A DNA stretch of 64,000 bases. Origin: Anaerolineales bacterium. Lineage in GTDB: Bacteria; Chloroflexota; Anaerolineae; Anaerolineales; Villigracilaceae. The number at the start of each line of letters is the position of its first letter. The stretch's first letter is position 1. This document shows, piece after piece, positions 32,316 through 40,080 of the stretch. The stretch lies in NCBI GenBank assembly GCA_020634895.1, contig JACKAV010000004.1, positions 310,001 to 374,000 of the forward strand, given 5' to 3'. The notes below the pieces were generated by a model. It was not told where the DNA came from. It saw only the letters and a list, made by a program, of their open reading frames with translations, and did not search any database. A program made the translations under genes and the position numbers.

Positions 32316-32907
32316 GGGTCACATCTATAGTTATCAAGAAGCCTGTGGATAAGCAGGGGATGCTTTTTCGTGGTATCTATCACAAATTCGGCATATTGCT
32401 ATCCGAAATATCTTTTCCATCCCCCATATTTTGGGTCTGTTGTTTAGACAAAAAGGCTTTCCACAGGCACCCAAACTGTGGATAACTGCCCCTAATCTGT
32501 GGAAAAGTCCCCTCTACTGTGGACAACATGCCGTTTCCAGCGAAAAATCGTCGGACAACTCAGTTTGGGGTCACCCCCATATATGGGGGGTGGTTTTGAT
32601 GCCATCCAAGATATAGAAAAATATCTTAAAGTCTTAAAATAAGGCTGAATGTTGTGGATAAGTTGTGCTCGAATAATCCACAGTTAAGATTCTGTTTGGG
32701 AGGGCTGCCCACCGCAAGTCTGGGGTGAGGCGTTCGGTCTTTATCCAGATATGGGGGTTGAGTCGAGTTATCCACATTATCCACACCCCCTACTAATATT
32801 ACGAATCCATTATCATACTAATATACTGCTTGAATCCATTAAGGGATTACTGTACAATCCACATCGTAAGTCATTAGTCCCCACTTTGCCAACCTTGGGA
32901 GGTTGCC
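32316..32907. other. Candidate replication origin (oriC): DnaA-box cluster
   Basis: A 592-base stretch without a credible gene, holding five perfect DnaA boxes TTATCCACA: minus-strand sense at 32344-32352, 32477-32485 and 32653-32661; plus-strand sense at 32768-32776 and 32777-32785 (head-to-tail with no gap). One-mismatch boxes lie at 32498-32506, 32518-32526, 32674-32682 and 32741-32749. AT-rich segments at about 32608-32642 and 32790-32830 could be the unwinding element. Left boxes point one way and right boxes the other. dnaA is not in the window. Confidence 0.7.
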
Positions 32908-33183
32908 ATGGATATGATCAAAGTTTCAGCCAACTCCCGTACCTCAGCCGTCGCCGGGGCGATTGCGGGGGTCATCCGAGAACACAAACGGGCGGAAGTG
33001 CAAGCCATTGGTGCAGGCGCTGTCAATCAGGCAGTGAAGGCGCTGGTACTTGCATCCAGTTATCTCAAGAATGATGGGATCGATGTGGTCTGCGTCCCTG
33101 AGTTCGTGGATGTTGAGATAGAAGACAAGGTTCGCACCGCCATCAAACTGGTGGTTGAGCCGCGCACGCCGCCCAGCGCTTAG
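32908..33183 (+). CDS. spoVS: Stage V sporulation protein S homolog
   Basis: Small protein of 91 residues that matches SpoVS almost end to end: IKVSANSRTSAVAGAIAGVIREHKRAEVQAIGAGAVNQAVKALVLASSYLKNDGIDVVCVPEFVDVEIEDKVRTAIKLVVEPR. SpoVS is needed for late sporulation in Bacillus, yet homologs are common in non-sporulating lineages and have been related to the Alba nucleic-acid-binding fold. GGGAGG lies five bases before the ATG at 32908. It sits at the edge of the DnaA-box region, which hints at a chromosome-related role; that is inference. Confidence 0.95.
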   Translation: MDMIKVSANSRTSAVAGAIAGVIREHKRAEVQAIGAGAVNQAVKALVLASSYLKNDGIDVVCVPEFVDVEIEDKVRTAIKLVVEPRTPPSA

Positions 33184-33188
33184 ACCGA

Positions 33189-33226
33189 AAGGTGACAGTC
33201 TCTTTAACCTCGACGATTGTCACCTT
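33189..33226 (+). terminator. Hairpin terminator after spoVS
   Basis: AAGGTGACA pairs with TGTCACCTT around a 20-base loop. No strong T-run follows. Confidence 0.55.
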
Positions 33227-33276
33227 AACTTATTTTATTGGCGATAATAGGGTGGTATACGAGTACCCGGCAAGGG

Positions 33277-33282
33277 TATAAT
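33277..33282 (+). promoter_or_regulatory. Minus-10 box upstream of the large secreted-protein gene
   Basis: TATAAT six bases before the ATG of a 30-codon frame (33289-33381) whose stop overlaps the start of the large gene. Confidence 0.45.
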
Positions 33283-33288
33283 TTTCGC

Positions 33289-33381
33289 ATGTGGATGTTC
33301 GCTTCCATCCCAGCCTTGAGCTGGTGTTTCCCCGCGCAGCGGATTCCACGCCTTAAACCTTCCCATGCCAAGCCGGAATAG
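33289..33381 (+). CDS. Possible short upstream reading frame
   Basis: Thirty codons from ATG 33289, beginning MWMFASIPAL, ending at TAG 33379-33381, which is 17 bases inside the next gene in a different frame. Only its TATAAT-N6-ATG position supports it. It could couple translation of the large gene, which has no evident ribosome-binding site. Confidence 0.3.
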   Translation: MWMFASIPALSWCFPAQRIPRLKPSHAKPE

Positions 33382-36300
33382 TTTCCCTCGCCTCGTTCTC
33401 CTGCTGACACTGCTCACTGCCCTGTGCTTTGGAGTCCTCTCTCCGCGCACCGAACAGGTGGTGCAGGCGAAGCCGCTGGGGGCAGTTGCGGGGGATGTGA
33501 TTATTAGTGAGGTTGCCTGGGGTGGAACGGCTGCCAGTTCAGCTGATGAATGGATTGAGCTACATAACACCACAAGTGCTGCAATAGATATTTCAGGTTG
33601 GACATTATCAACACCTGATTCAACGCCAAACCTCACATTAGCAGGAATAATTCCTGCTAATGGATACTTTTTGATCGAATGTACTTCAGATGATTTGACA
33701 GTTTCTAATCTTAAAGCAGATCAATTCATTAATACCACTTGTAGTACTAATCTGACCAACACAGGCGAAGTTCTTACATTACGCCAAGGGGTTACGACAA
33801 TTGATGCCGCTAATTCAAGTTGCTCCGGATGTTGGTATGCAGGTTCTGGTGCCCCTAATTACTATAGTATGGAACGTGTTGGATTTCTGACTGATACTGC
33901 ATCAGATTGGGTATCTAACAATGGAGTTGTTCGTAACGGTCTTGACGCAGTGGGGAATCCGATAAATGGCACTCCACGCAACTCCCAAATTGATTTGGAT
34001 TTGAATGTACAGTTTGAGAGCCTCGTCGGTAATATTGTCACATATTCGATTATTGTGACAAATAAAGGTTATGGGACAGCCGAGAATATTGTAGTAAATG
34101 AGAGTTCATCAGGTTTGTCTTCCTCATCTTTCACACCGTCAATTGGAACTTATTCTGCGGGAAGTTGGACTATTCCTTCTCTATTTACTGGAGCAAGTGG
34201 AACATTAAGTGTTCAGGCTGCAGCAACGCCTATGGCTACGGCTCAAGCAACCATTTTCTCTTCTACATTTGCGGACCCTGTTCTATCGAATAATTCCGAT
34301 TCTATAAATATCGGAACACCTGTTTTGAATGTGTCCAATACGGTGAATAATTCCACGCCCAATATCGGGGCGAATGTTGTTTTTACGATTAATGTAAATA
34401 ATTCAACTACTACAGATGCATTTAATACGTGGGTGGATGCTACATTACCCATTGGGCTCGAATTTGTTTCTTCTTCATCTGGTGCCTACGACACCTCTAC
34501 CGGGTTATGGAATATAGGAACACTTGCCCAAGGAACCGGAACATCATTGGCGATTACAGCAAGAGTCTTGGCATCTACACCAATGACATTTACCGCCGAT
34601 GCTTATGCCGATAGTTTTGGAAACAATGCTTCCACAGCCACCATTATCCCGGTTGCCAGCACACAGGCAGACCTAAGACTGACGCAAGTCGACTATGTAA
34701 GGTCCACTTCTGCAGCCGATACGGCGATATTGAGAGTTACTGTTACGAATGAAGATCCTGGCAATGCTGCAACCAATGTACAGGTAAGAGACCTGCTCCC
34801 ATCGGGGTTGGATTATGTTTCGCACAGCGTCAACGTCTCAGGGACAAGCTACAGCAGCAGCACGGGAATCTGGGCTGTAGGCACATTGTTTGGGGGAGCC
34901 AGCGCCACATTATCGATCAATGTGAAAGTTTCTGCGTCAGGAACGTCAACGGAAAATTTTGCCGAGGTTTGGCAGTCTGACCAATTCGATCCGGATTCGA
35001 CACCCCGAAATGGCGATGTAGGCGAGGATGACAGCGGAAGCGTGGAAGTCCCTGTGGCAGATCTCAGCCTTACCCAAACCGCCGATATTTCCGGGACGAA
35101 TGCTGTTTTCACCATCCGCGTCACCAACAATGGACCTGACGATGCCACGAACGTAATGGTTAGCAATTCAAGACTAAATAACCCTGCCAGTTATATATAT
35201 ATTTCCAGTTCTGCAACATCTGGAACAACCTACGATAGCAATAATGGAGTATGGACTATTGGCTCCCTGGTGGACGGCGCTACTGTTACATTGGTAGTGA
35301 CCACCACCATGATCTCCCCCGATGAGAATCTTGCTGAAATTTCAGCGGTTACGGAGATCGACCCCGATTCTCTGCCTAACAATGGATCTCGCACTGAAGA
35401 TGACGATGCAACCTCGCCGTCTGCGGACCTGAGCCTGACCATGGACATTCTCAGCCCGTCCCCGTACGAAAATCCCGAGATCAATACCAATGTTATTTTC
35501 AGGATCACGGTCCATAACGATGGGTATGCCAATGCAACAAATGTGCAGGTGAAGGATCTTTTGCCTTCGGGCTTGACCTACGTATCCCACACCTCCGGGC
35601 AGACGTATAACAAAACGAACGGTATTTGGACTGTCGGTACGGTTTTGAACGGCGAGAGCAAATACCTTGACATAACAACAAAGCTCACTTCCTACGGAAT
35701 TCGCACCAACTACGCCCAGGTTTGGAAGTCCGACCAGTCTGATCCAAACTCTGACCCCGGCGACGATTCCACCATCGAAGACGATGATGACAGCGCCATC
35801 ATCACTTCCAAGCGGACGGTCATTCTCAACGAGATCGCCTGGGGTGGGACAGGTGCAAGCAGTGAAGATGAATGGATCGAGCTTTATAACCCAAGCGATT
35901 CTTCGATCACCATCACTGGTTGGAAGATACGCAAGAACAGCTGCGGCTCATCTGGAACGGATTACATTTCATTGAGTGGGAGTGTATCCAAAGGCGGTTA
36001 CTTCCTGCTCGAACGTGGAAGCACCACAACGGACAATACCACCGTATCCAACGTTTCAGCCAACCAGATTTATCTCGCCGCATCTGTGCCTCCTTTATTG
36101 GACACGGGTGAGACACTTTATCTTTGCGATAATTTTGGTAATTTCATCGATACTGCCAATTTGGAAGGATTTGGAAATTCCTCCAATCCGTGGCCAGCAG
36201 GGAGCGGTTCCACGTCGCCGCCACGCAGCATGGAGAGACAGGGAACGTCCGAGGAAGAGGACGATGTCTGGGTTTCCAATACGGGAACGCTCAAAAACGG

Positions 36301-37030
36301 CGAAGATGCAAGCGGTAACGATATTTATGGAACGCCCGGCAGGAGTAACTCCACCGGCTCGGCTCCCACACCGACTCCGACCGCCATTCCAACGTCGACG
36401 GTTCCGCCTGCGCCCATCCCGCCGCGCCCGATCATCAACGAGATACTCGCGCGCCCCGGCTTTGACTGGAATCAGGACGGCGAGATGAACGTCTTTGACG
36501 AGTTCATCGAGATCAAGAACCTGACCGCCATTGCAATCTCGCTCAAAGGCTGGAAGCTCAGCACCGTGGACGGATCGTCCTTCACGCTGCCGGATGTCAC
36601 ACTGGCGCCCAATGAACGCGTCGTTTTTTACGGCAAGGAAACCAACATCCTCCTCAGTGACGGCGGCGAAACGGTCCGTCTTAGCAATTCGAGCGGCAAG
36701 ATATACGATGCCTTCACCTACGATATCGCCCGAACAGAAGACCGCTCCTTCTGCCGCCTGCCCGACGGCAACCCCGGCAACTCCTGGTTCGATGACTGCA
36801 TCCCCACGCCGAAACTCACCAATACCCGTGAAGGTAGATCGCCCATCGCACCGGACGAAGAAATGTCGCCCGTGTGCAACCTGCCCGATACCGTTCCGCT
36901 CGCATTCTTCATCGCCGAATGCAACGGCTACGGCGCAAACATCTGGGATCCCTATTATTGGGACATGCTCAGCGGAGCCTTCAAAATATGGATAGAAGAC
37001 AAAGGCAAGTGGGGCACATTCATTGAGTAA
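33365..37030 (+). CDS. Large secreted protein with lamin-tail and DUF11 repeats
   Basis: Predicted exported protein of 1221 residues. A signal peptide (FPRLVLLLTLLTALCFGVLS) is followed by a lamin-tail domain (VIISEVAWGGTAASSADEWIELHN), at least five DUF11-type beta-sandwich repeats (units such as ATNVQVRDLLPSGLDYVSHS and TNVQVKDLLPSGLTYVSHTSG), a second lamin-tail domain (VILNEIAWGGTGASSEDEWIELYN), a Pro/Thr linker and a third (PIINEILARPGFDWNQDGEMNVFDEFIEIKN). No C-terminal anchor is seen. Likely a surface or matrix adhesive protein; DNA of the first two-thirds is AT-richer than its neighbours and repeats suggest duplication. Confidence 0.88.
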   Translation: MPSRNSFPRLVLLLTLLTALCFGVLSPRTEQVVQAKPLGAVAGDVIISEVAWGGTAASSADEWIELHNTTSAAIDISGWTLSTPDSTPNLTLAGIIPANGYFLIECTSDDLTVSNLKADQFINTTCSTNLTNTGEVLTLRQGVTTIDAANSSCSGCWYAGSGAPNYYSMERVGFLTDTASDWVSNNGVVRNGLDAVGNPINGTPRNSQIDLDLNVQFESLVGNIVTYSIIVTNKGYGTAENIVVNESSSGLSSSSFTPSIGTYSAGSWTIPSLFTGASGTLSVQAAATPMATAQATIFSSTFADPVLSNNSDSINIGTPVLNVSNTVNNSTPNIGANVVFTINVNNSTTTDAFNTWVDATLPIGLEFVSSSSGAYDTSTGLWNIGTLAQGTGTSLAITARVLASTPMTFTADAYADSFGNNASTATIIPVASTQADLRLTQVDYVRSTSAADTAILRVTVTNEDPGNAATNVQVRDLLPSGLDYVSHSVNVSGTSYSSSTGIWAVGTLFGGASATLSINVKVSASGTSTENFAEVWQSDQFDPDSTPRNGDVGEDDSGSVEVPVADLSLTQTADISGTNAVFTIRVTNNGPDDATNVMVSNSRLNNPASYIYISSSATSGTTYDSNNGVWTIGSLVDGATVTLVVTTTMISPDENLAEISAVTEIDPDSLPNNGSRTEDDDATSPSADLSLTMDILSPSPYENPEINTNVIFRITVHNDGYANATNVQVKDLLPSGLTYVSHTSGQTYNKTNGIWTVGTVLNGESKYLDITTKLTSYGIRTNYAQVWKSDQSDPNSDPGDDSTIEDDDDSAIITSKRTVILNEIAWGGTGASSEDEWIELYNPSDSSITITGWKIRKNSCGSSGTDYISLSGSVSKGGYFLLERGSTTTDNTTVSNVSANQIYLAASVPPLLDTGETLYLCDNFGNFIDTANLEGFGNSSNPWPAGSGSTSPPRSMERQGTSEEEDDVWVSNTGTLKNGEDASGNDIYGTPGRSNSTGSAPTPTPTAIPTSTVPPAPIPPRPIINEILARPGFDWNQDGEMNVFDEFIEIKNLTAIAISLKGWKLSTVDGSSFTLPDVTLAPNERVVFYGKETNILLSDGGETVRLSNSSGKIYDAFTYDIARTEDRSFCRLPDGNPGNSWFDDCIPTPKLTNTREGRSPIAPDEEMSPVCNLPDTVPLAFFIAECNGYGANIWDPYYWDMLSGAFKIWIEDKGKWGTFIE

Positions 37031-37033
37031 AAT

Positions 37034-37069
37034 AGACCCTAAAGGTTCAACAAACCTTTAGGGTCTTTT
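37034..37069 (+). terminator. Intrinsic terminator after the large secreted protein
   Basis: AGACCCTAAAGGTT pairs with AACCTTTAGGGTCT around CAACA, followed by TTTT. Confidence 0.85.
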
Positions 37070-37087
37070 CAAATCATAAGGAACAAC

Positions 37088-37924
37088 ATGGAAACCTTCT
37101 TCTCATTTTTGGAAAAGCGCGTCGACGACTCATCCTCCCTTCTGTGTGTGGGACTTGACCCGCACATCTCCGACCTCCCAAGCCCTACTGCCGCATCCGC
37201 CCGGGACTTTTGCCTGAATCTTGTCAAGCAGACTTCTCGCTACGCTGCAGCCTTCAAGCCCAATGCGGCGTTCTTCGAAGTATTCGGCGCCGAAGGCTGG
37301 ACGGCACTCAAGCAGGTCATCGAAGGCATCAACGAAGAATCAGACCGAATGGGGTCGCGCATTCCCATCATCCTGGATGCGAAGCGCGGAGACATCTCAT
37401 CCACAGCCGAGGCGTATGCCAGATCCGCCTTTGAATCCCTCGGCGCGGACTGTGTCACGTTGAATCCATATCTCGGTAAAGACTCCATCGAGCCGTTTCT
37501 CGGGTACAAGGAGCGCGGCGTTTTCCTGCTTTGCAAAACATCCAACGCAGGTTCGATGGATGTGCAGAACCTGCTCGTGATGCCGATGGGTTCGGATATG
37601 CCCATGCCGTTATATATTTACGTGGCGAAGCTCGCACAGCAATGGAACGAGAAGGATAACGTTGGCATCGTTGTCGGTGCCACGCATCCGCAGATCATGG
37701 GCATGATCCGTGAGGCAGTGCCCGACCTGTGGTTCCTTTCGCCGGGAGTCGGCGCACAAGGCGGCGAGTTGGAAGTGACTCTCAAAGCAGGTTTGCGCGC
37801 CGATGGCAAGGGATTGCTTCTGCCCGTTTCGCGCGCCATCTCCCGCGCGGATAATCCCGGTCACGCCGCGGCGGAATTTCGGGATGAGATATTGCGCATC
37901 AAAGCGGAAATGATAAAGGGATAA
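37088..37924 (+). CDS. pyrF: Orotidine 5'-phosphate decarboxylase, long (type 2) form
   Basis: Last step of UMP synthesis: decarboxylates OMP. The 278 residues carry VGLDPH at the start, AAFKPNAAFFEVFG, the catalytic DAKRGDISSTAEAYA with the Lys-Asp pair, LNPYLGKDSIEPFL and LSPGVGAQGG for phosphate binding. The greater length fits the group found in mycobacteria and Chloroflexota. AAGGAACAAC precedes the ATG. First gene in a pyrF, deoxyribosyltransferase-like, pyrE, pyrD operon with one- to twelve-base gaps. Confidence 0.95.
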   Translation: METFFSFLEKRVDDSSSLLCVGLDPHISDLPSPTAASARDFCLNLVKQTSRYAAAFKPNAAFFEVFGAEGWTALKQVIEGINEESDRMGSRIPIILDAKRGDISSTAEAYARSAFESLGADCVTLNPYLGKDSIEPFLGYKERGVFLLCKTSNAGSMDVQNLLVMPMGSDMPMPLYIYVAKLAQQWNEKDNVGIVVGATHPQIMGMIREAVPDLWFLSPGVGAQGGELEVTLKAGLRADGKGLLLPVSRAISRADNPGHAAAEFRDEILRIKAEMIKG

Positions 37925-37925
37925 T

Positions 37926-38375
37926 ATGTCTGTTGTTATCAAAGCGCGTGGCAAGTTTCCAAAAGGATTTTCGGTTTTTCTCTCCGGCAGCGTTTCGGGC
38001 AGGGACTGGCGCGCCGCTTTGGTCGAACGCTTGAATGAACACGATATTGTTTTTCTCGACCCTCGCAGCGATGATTATGAATCGATAGTCGGCTCCGATA
38101 AATTTCATGAGCAGGTGGATTGGGAGCAGGACGGTCTTACGAATGCCGATTTGATCGCGATGTATTTCAACCATGACTCTGTTTCCCCGATCTCGCTGAT
38201 GGAATTCGGTCTGTTCGCCCGCAGTGAAAAGATGGTCGTGTATTGCGCGAAGGAATACAAGCATAAGGGCTATGTCGATGCGATATGCGAACGGCACAAG
38301 ATAGAACAGGTCGATTCGCTCGAAGAACTTGCAGAATATATTCTCACCCGATATTCAAAACACAAAAAGGAATAA
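37926..38375 (+). CDS. Nucleoside 2-deoxyribosyltransferase-like protein
   Basis: Protein of 149 residues of the nucleoside 2-deoxyribosyltransferase/MazG-domain-like Rossmann family. Visible are FSVFLSGSVSGRDWRAALVERL, the DWEQDGLTNADLIAMYFNHDSVSPISLMEFGLFA segment with the usual acid and Glu near the catalytic site, and a terminal YVDAICERH helix. The activity would swap bases on deoxynucleosides or hydrolyse the bond. It is embedded between pyrF and pyrE with one and three bases, so a role in pyrimidine salvage or nucleotide clean-up is likely. Confidence 0.75.
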   Translation: MSVVIKARGKFPKGFSVFLSGSVSGRDWRAALVERLNEHDIVFLDPRSDDYESIVGSDKFHEQVDWEQDGLTNADLIAMYFNHDSVSPISLMEFGLFARSEKMVVYCAKEYKHKGYVDAICERHKIEQVDSLEELAEYILTRYSKHKKE

Positions 38376-38378
38376 TCC

Positions 38379-38990
38379 ATGCCTCCACTCGAAACGCATC
38401 TCTCCGCCCTTGCTGATGGACTTCTCGAAGCGGGCTGTATCAAATTCGGCGAGTTCACGCTCAAGTCTGGACTCAAAAGTCCCATTTACATTGACCTGCG
38501 GCAGATCATCACCTATCCCAAACTTTTGGAACAGGTCGGCGCGGCGTATCTGCCTTTGCTAAAGGAATTGAAGTTCAACCGCATTGCCGGTCTGCCGTAT
38601 GCGGCGATTCCCATTGCAACGGCGGTTTCTCTTGCGGGCGATTTCCCCATGATCTATCCGCGCAAGGAAGTGAAGACCTACGGCACCAAAGCTGAGATCG
38701 AAGGCGAATATCACGCCGGGGAAACGATCGTGGTCATTGACGATCTCGCCACCACGGGCGGGAGCAAGTTTGAAGCCATCGAAAAATTGACCGGCGTGGG
38801 GCTGGCGGTAAAGGATGTCGTCGTTCTGGTGGATCGTCAATCCGGCGCGAAGGAGTCGCTCGACCAGGCTGGGTACAACCTCCACGCCGTGTTGACCATT
38901 ACACAATTGCTCGATCACTGGGAATTCACAGGGGCTGTGGATAAGTCTAAGATCGAAGAGACGAGAAAATTCCTAAGCGAGACGCGCTAA
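38379..38990 (+). CDS. pyrE: Orotate phosphoribosyltransferase
   Basis: Transfers phosphoribose from PRPP to orotate, giving OMP for PyrF. The 203-residue protein shows FGEFTLKSGLKSPIYIDLRQI at the N terminus, ETKTYGT-like EVKTYGTKAEIEGEY in the flexible loop, and the PRPP-binding VVIDDLATTGGSKFEAIEKL. Start 38379 follows AAAAAGGAATAATCC. Third in the pyr operon. Confidence 0.94.
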   Translation: MPPLETHLSALADGLLEAGCIKFGEFTLKSGLKSPIYIDLRQIITYPKLLEQVGAAYLPLLKELKFNRIAGLPYAAIPIATAVSLAGDFPMIYPRKEVKTYGTKAEIEGEYHAGETIVVIDDLATTGGSKFEAIEKLTGVGLAVKDVVVLVDRQSGAKESLDQAGYNLHAVLTITQLLDHWEFTGAVDKSKIEETRKFLSETR

Positions 38991-39002
38991 ATTTCATTGT
39001 CC

Positions 39003-40079
39003 ATGTACCGACTTCTTCGCCCAGCCCTCTTCCGCCTCGACCCTGAACGCGCGCATGCGCTTACGCTTCAGGCATTGCGCTACGCCGGGAACTTCCCCAT
39101 CTCAAGAAAACTGCTCAAGCTGGTGTATCATGCTCCTTCGAAACCGGTGACGGTTTTCGGGCTGTCGTTCAAGAATCCCATTGGGCTGGCGGCGGGTTAC
39201 GACAAGGACGGCATCGCGGTTCGCGGACTCTCTGCCCTGGGCTTTGGTCACGTGGAAGTGGGAACGGTTACGCCGAAGCCGCAGCCGGGGAATCCCAGTC
39301 CGCGGGTGTTTCGGCTGGTGGAGGACGATGCGGTCATCAACCGCATGGGATTCCCTTCGCGCGGTTCGGCATACATGCAGTCGAAATTGAGTCCGCGGCT
39401 GAGCTCGGAATGGATGACGCGCGTTCTGGGAATTTCGCGTCAGCAAACGCTCAAACGCGTCAGGTGGAATACGATATTGGGCGTGAACCTCGGCAAGAAT
39501 AAGGATACGCCCAATGAAGAAGCGGTGCTCGACTATCTTGCACTGCTCCAGAATTTTGCTGGTATCGCGGATTATCTGACCATCAACGTCAGTTCGCCAA
39601 ATACGGTGGGACTCCGCAGCCTGCAGGGACGGGAAGCGCTCGAAGCCCTGCTCACGCAGTTGCATCAACAGCGTATCATCGAACAGCAGACATATAAGCG
39701 GCGCATTCCCATCCTTGTGAAACTTGCGCCCGATCTATCTGACTCGGAACTCGATGATGCACTCGAAGCGATTGTCCGCACGCATATGGACGGGGTTATC
39801 GTCACGAACACGACTCTGGGGCGCGAGGGATTGAGGTCAAACTATCGGGGAGAAACAGGCGGGTTGAGCGGCAGTCCGCTCACGGTTAAGAGTGAGGCGT
39901 TCCTTCGTCAAACACTTAAGCTTGTGAATGGAGAAATCCCCGTGGTGAGTGCGGGCGGAGTGATGAGTCCAGAGGATGCAAAACGCCGCCTCGATGACGG
40001 GGCGGCGCTGGTGCAGGTCTATACGGGGTTGGTCTATCGCGGACCTTCGCTGGTGCAGGAGATCGTCAAGGCGATCTGA
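39003..40079 (+). CDS. pyrD: Dihydroorotate dehydrogenase, quinone-dependent class 2
   Basis: Membrane-associated flavoenzyme that oxidises dihydroorotate to orotate with quinone as acceptor. The 358 residues have the class 2 N-terminal helix (YRLLRPALFRLDPERAHALTLQAL), NPIGLAAGYDKDG, GHVEVGTVTPKPQPGNPSPRVFRL, NVSSPNTVGLRSLQ with the catalytic serine region, VKLAPDLSD, VTNTTL and VSAGGV. Class 2 fits an organism with a quinone-linked respiratory chain. ATG 39003 is used; a TTG is six bases upstream. No clear ribosome-binding site, so coupling to pyrE is likely. Confidence 0.94.
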   Translation: MYRLLRPALFRLDPERAHALTLQALRYAGNFPISRKLLKLVYHAPSKPVTVFGLSFKNPIGLAAGYDKDGIAVRGLSALGFGHVEVGTVTPKPQPGNPSPRVFRLVEDDAVINRMGFPSRGSAYMQSKLSPRLSSEWMTRVLGISRQQTLKRVRWNTILGVNLGKNKDTPNEEAVLDYLALLQNFAGIADYLTINVSSPNTVGLRSLQGREALEALLTQLHQQRIIEQQTYKRRIPILVKLAPDLSDSELDDALEAIVRTHMDGVIVTNTTLGREGLRSNYRGETGGLSGSPLTVKSEAFLRQTLKLVNGEIPVVSAGGVMSPEDAKRRLDDGAALVQVYTGLVYRGPSLVQEIVKAI

Positions 40080-40080
40080 C

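Noticed and set aside
32316..32907. A CRISPR array or tandem-repeat region
   Set aside because: The repeated TTATCCACA words are nine bases, in both orientations and unevenly spaced, as in an origin and not as CRISPR repeats and spacers.
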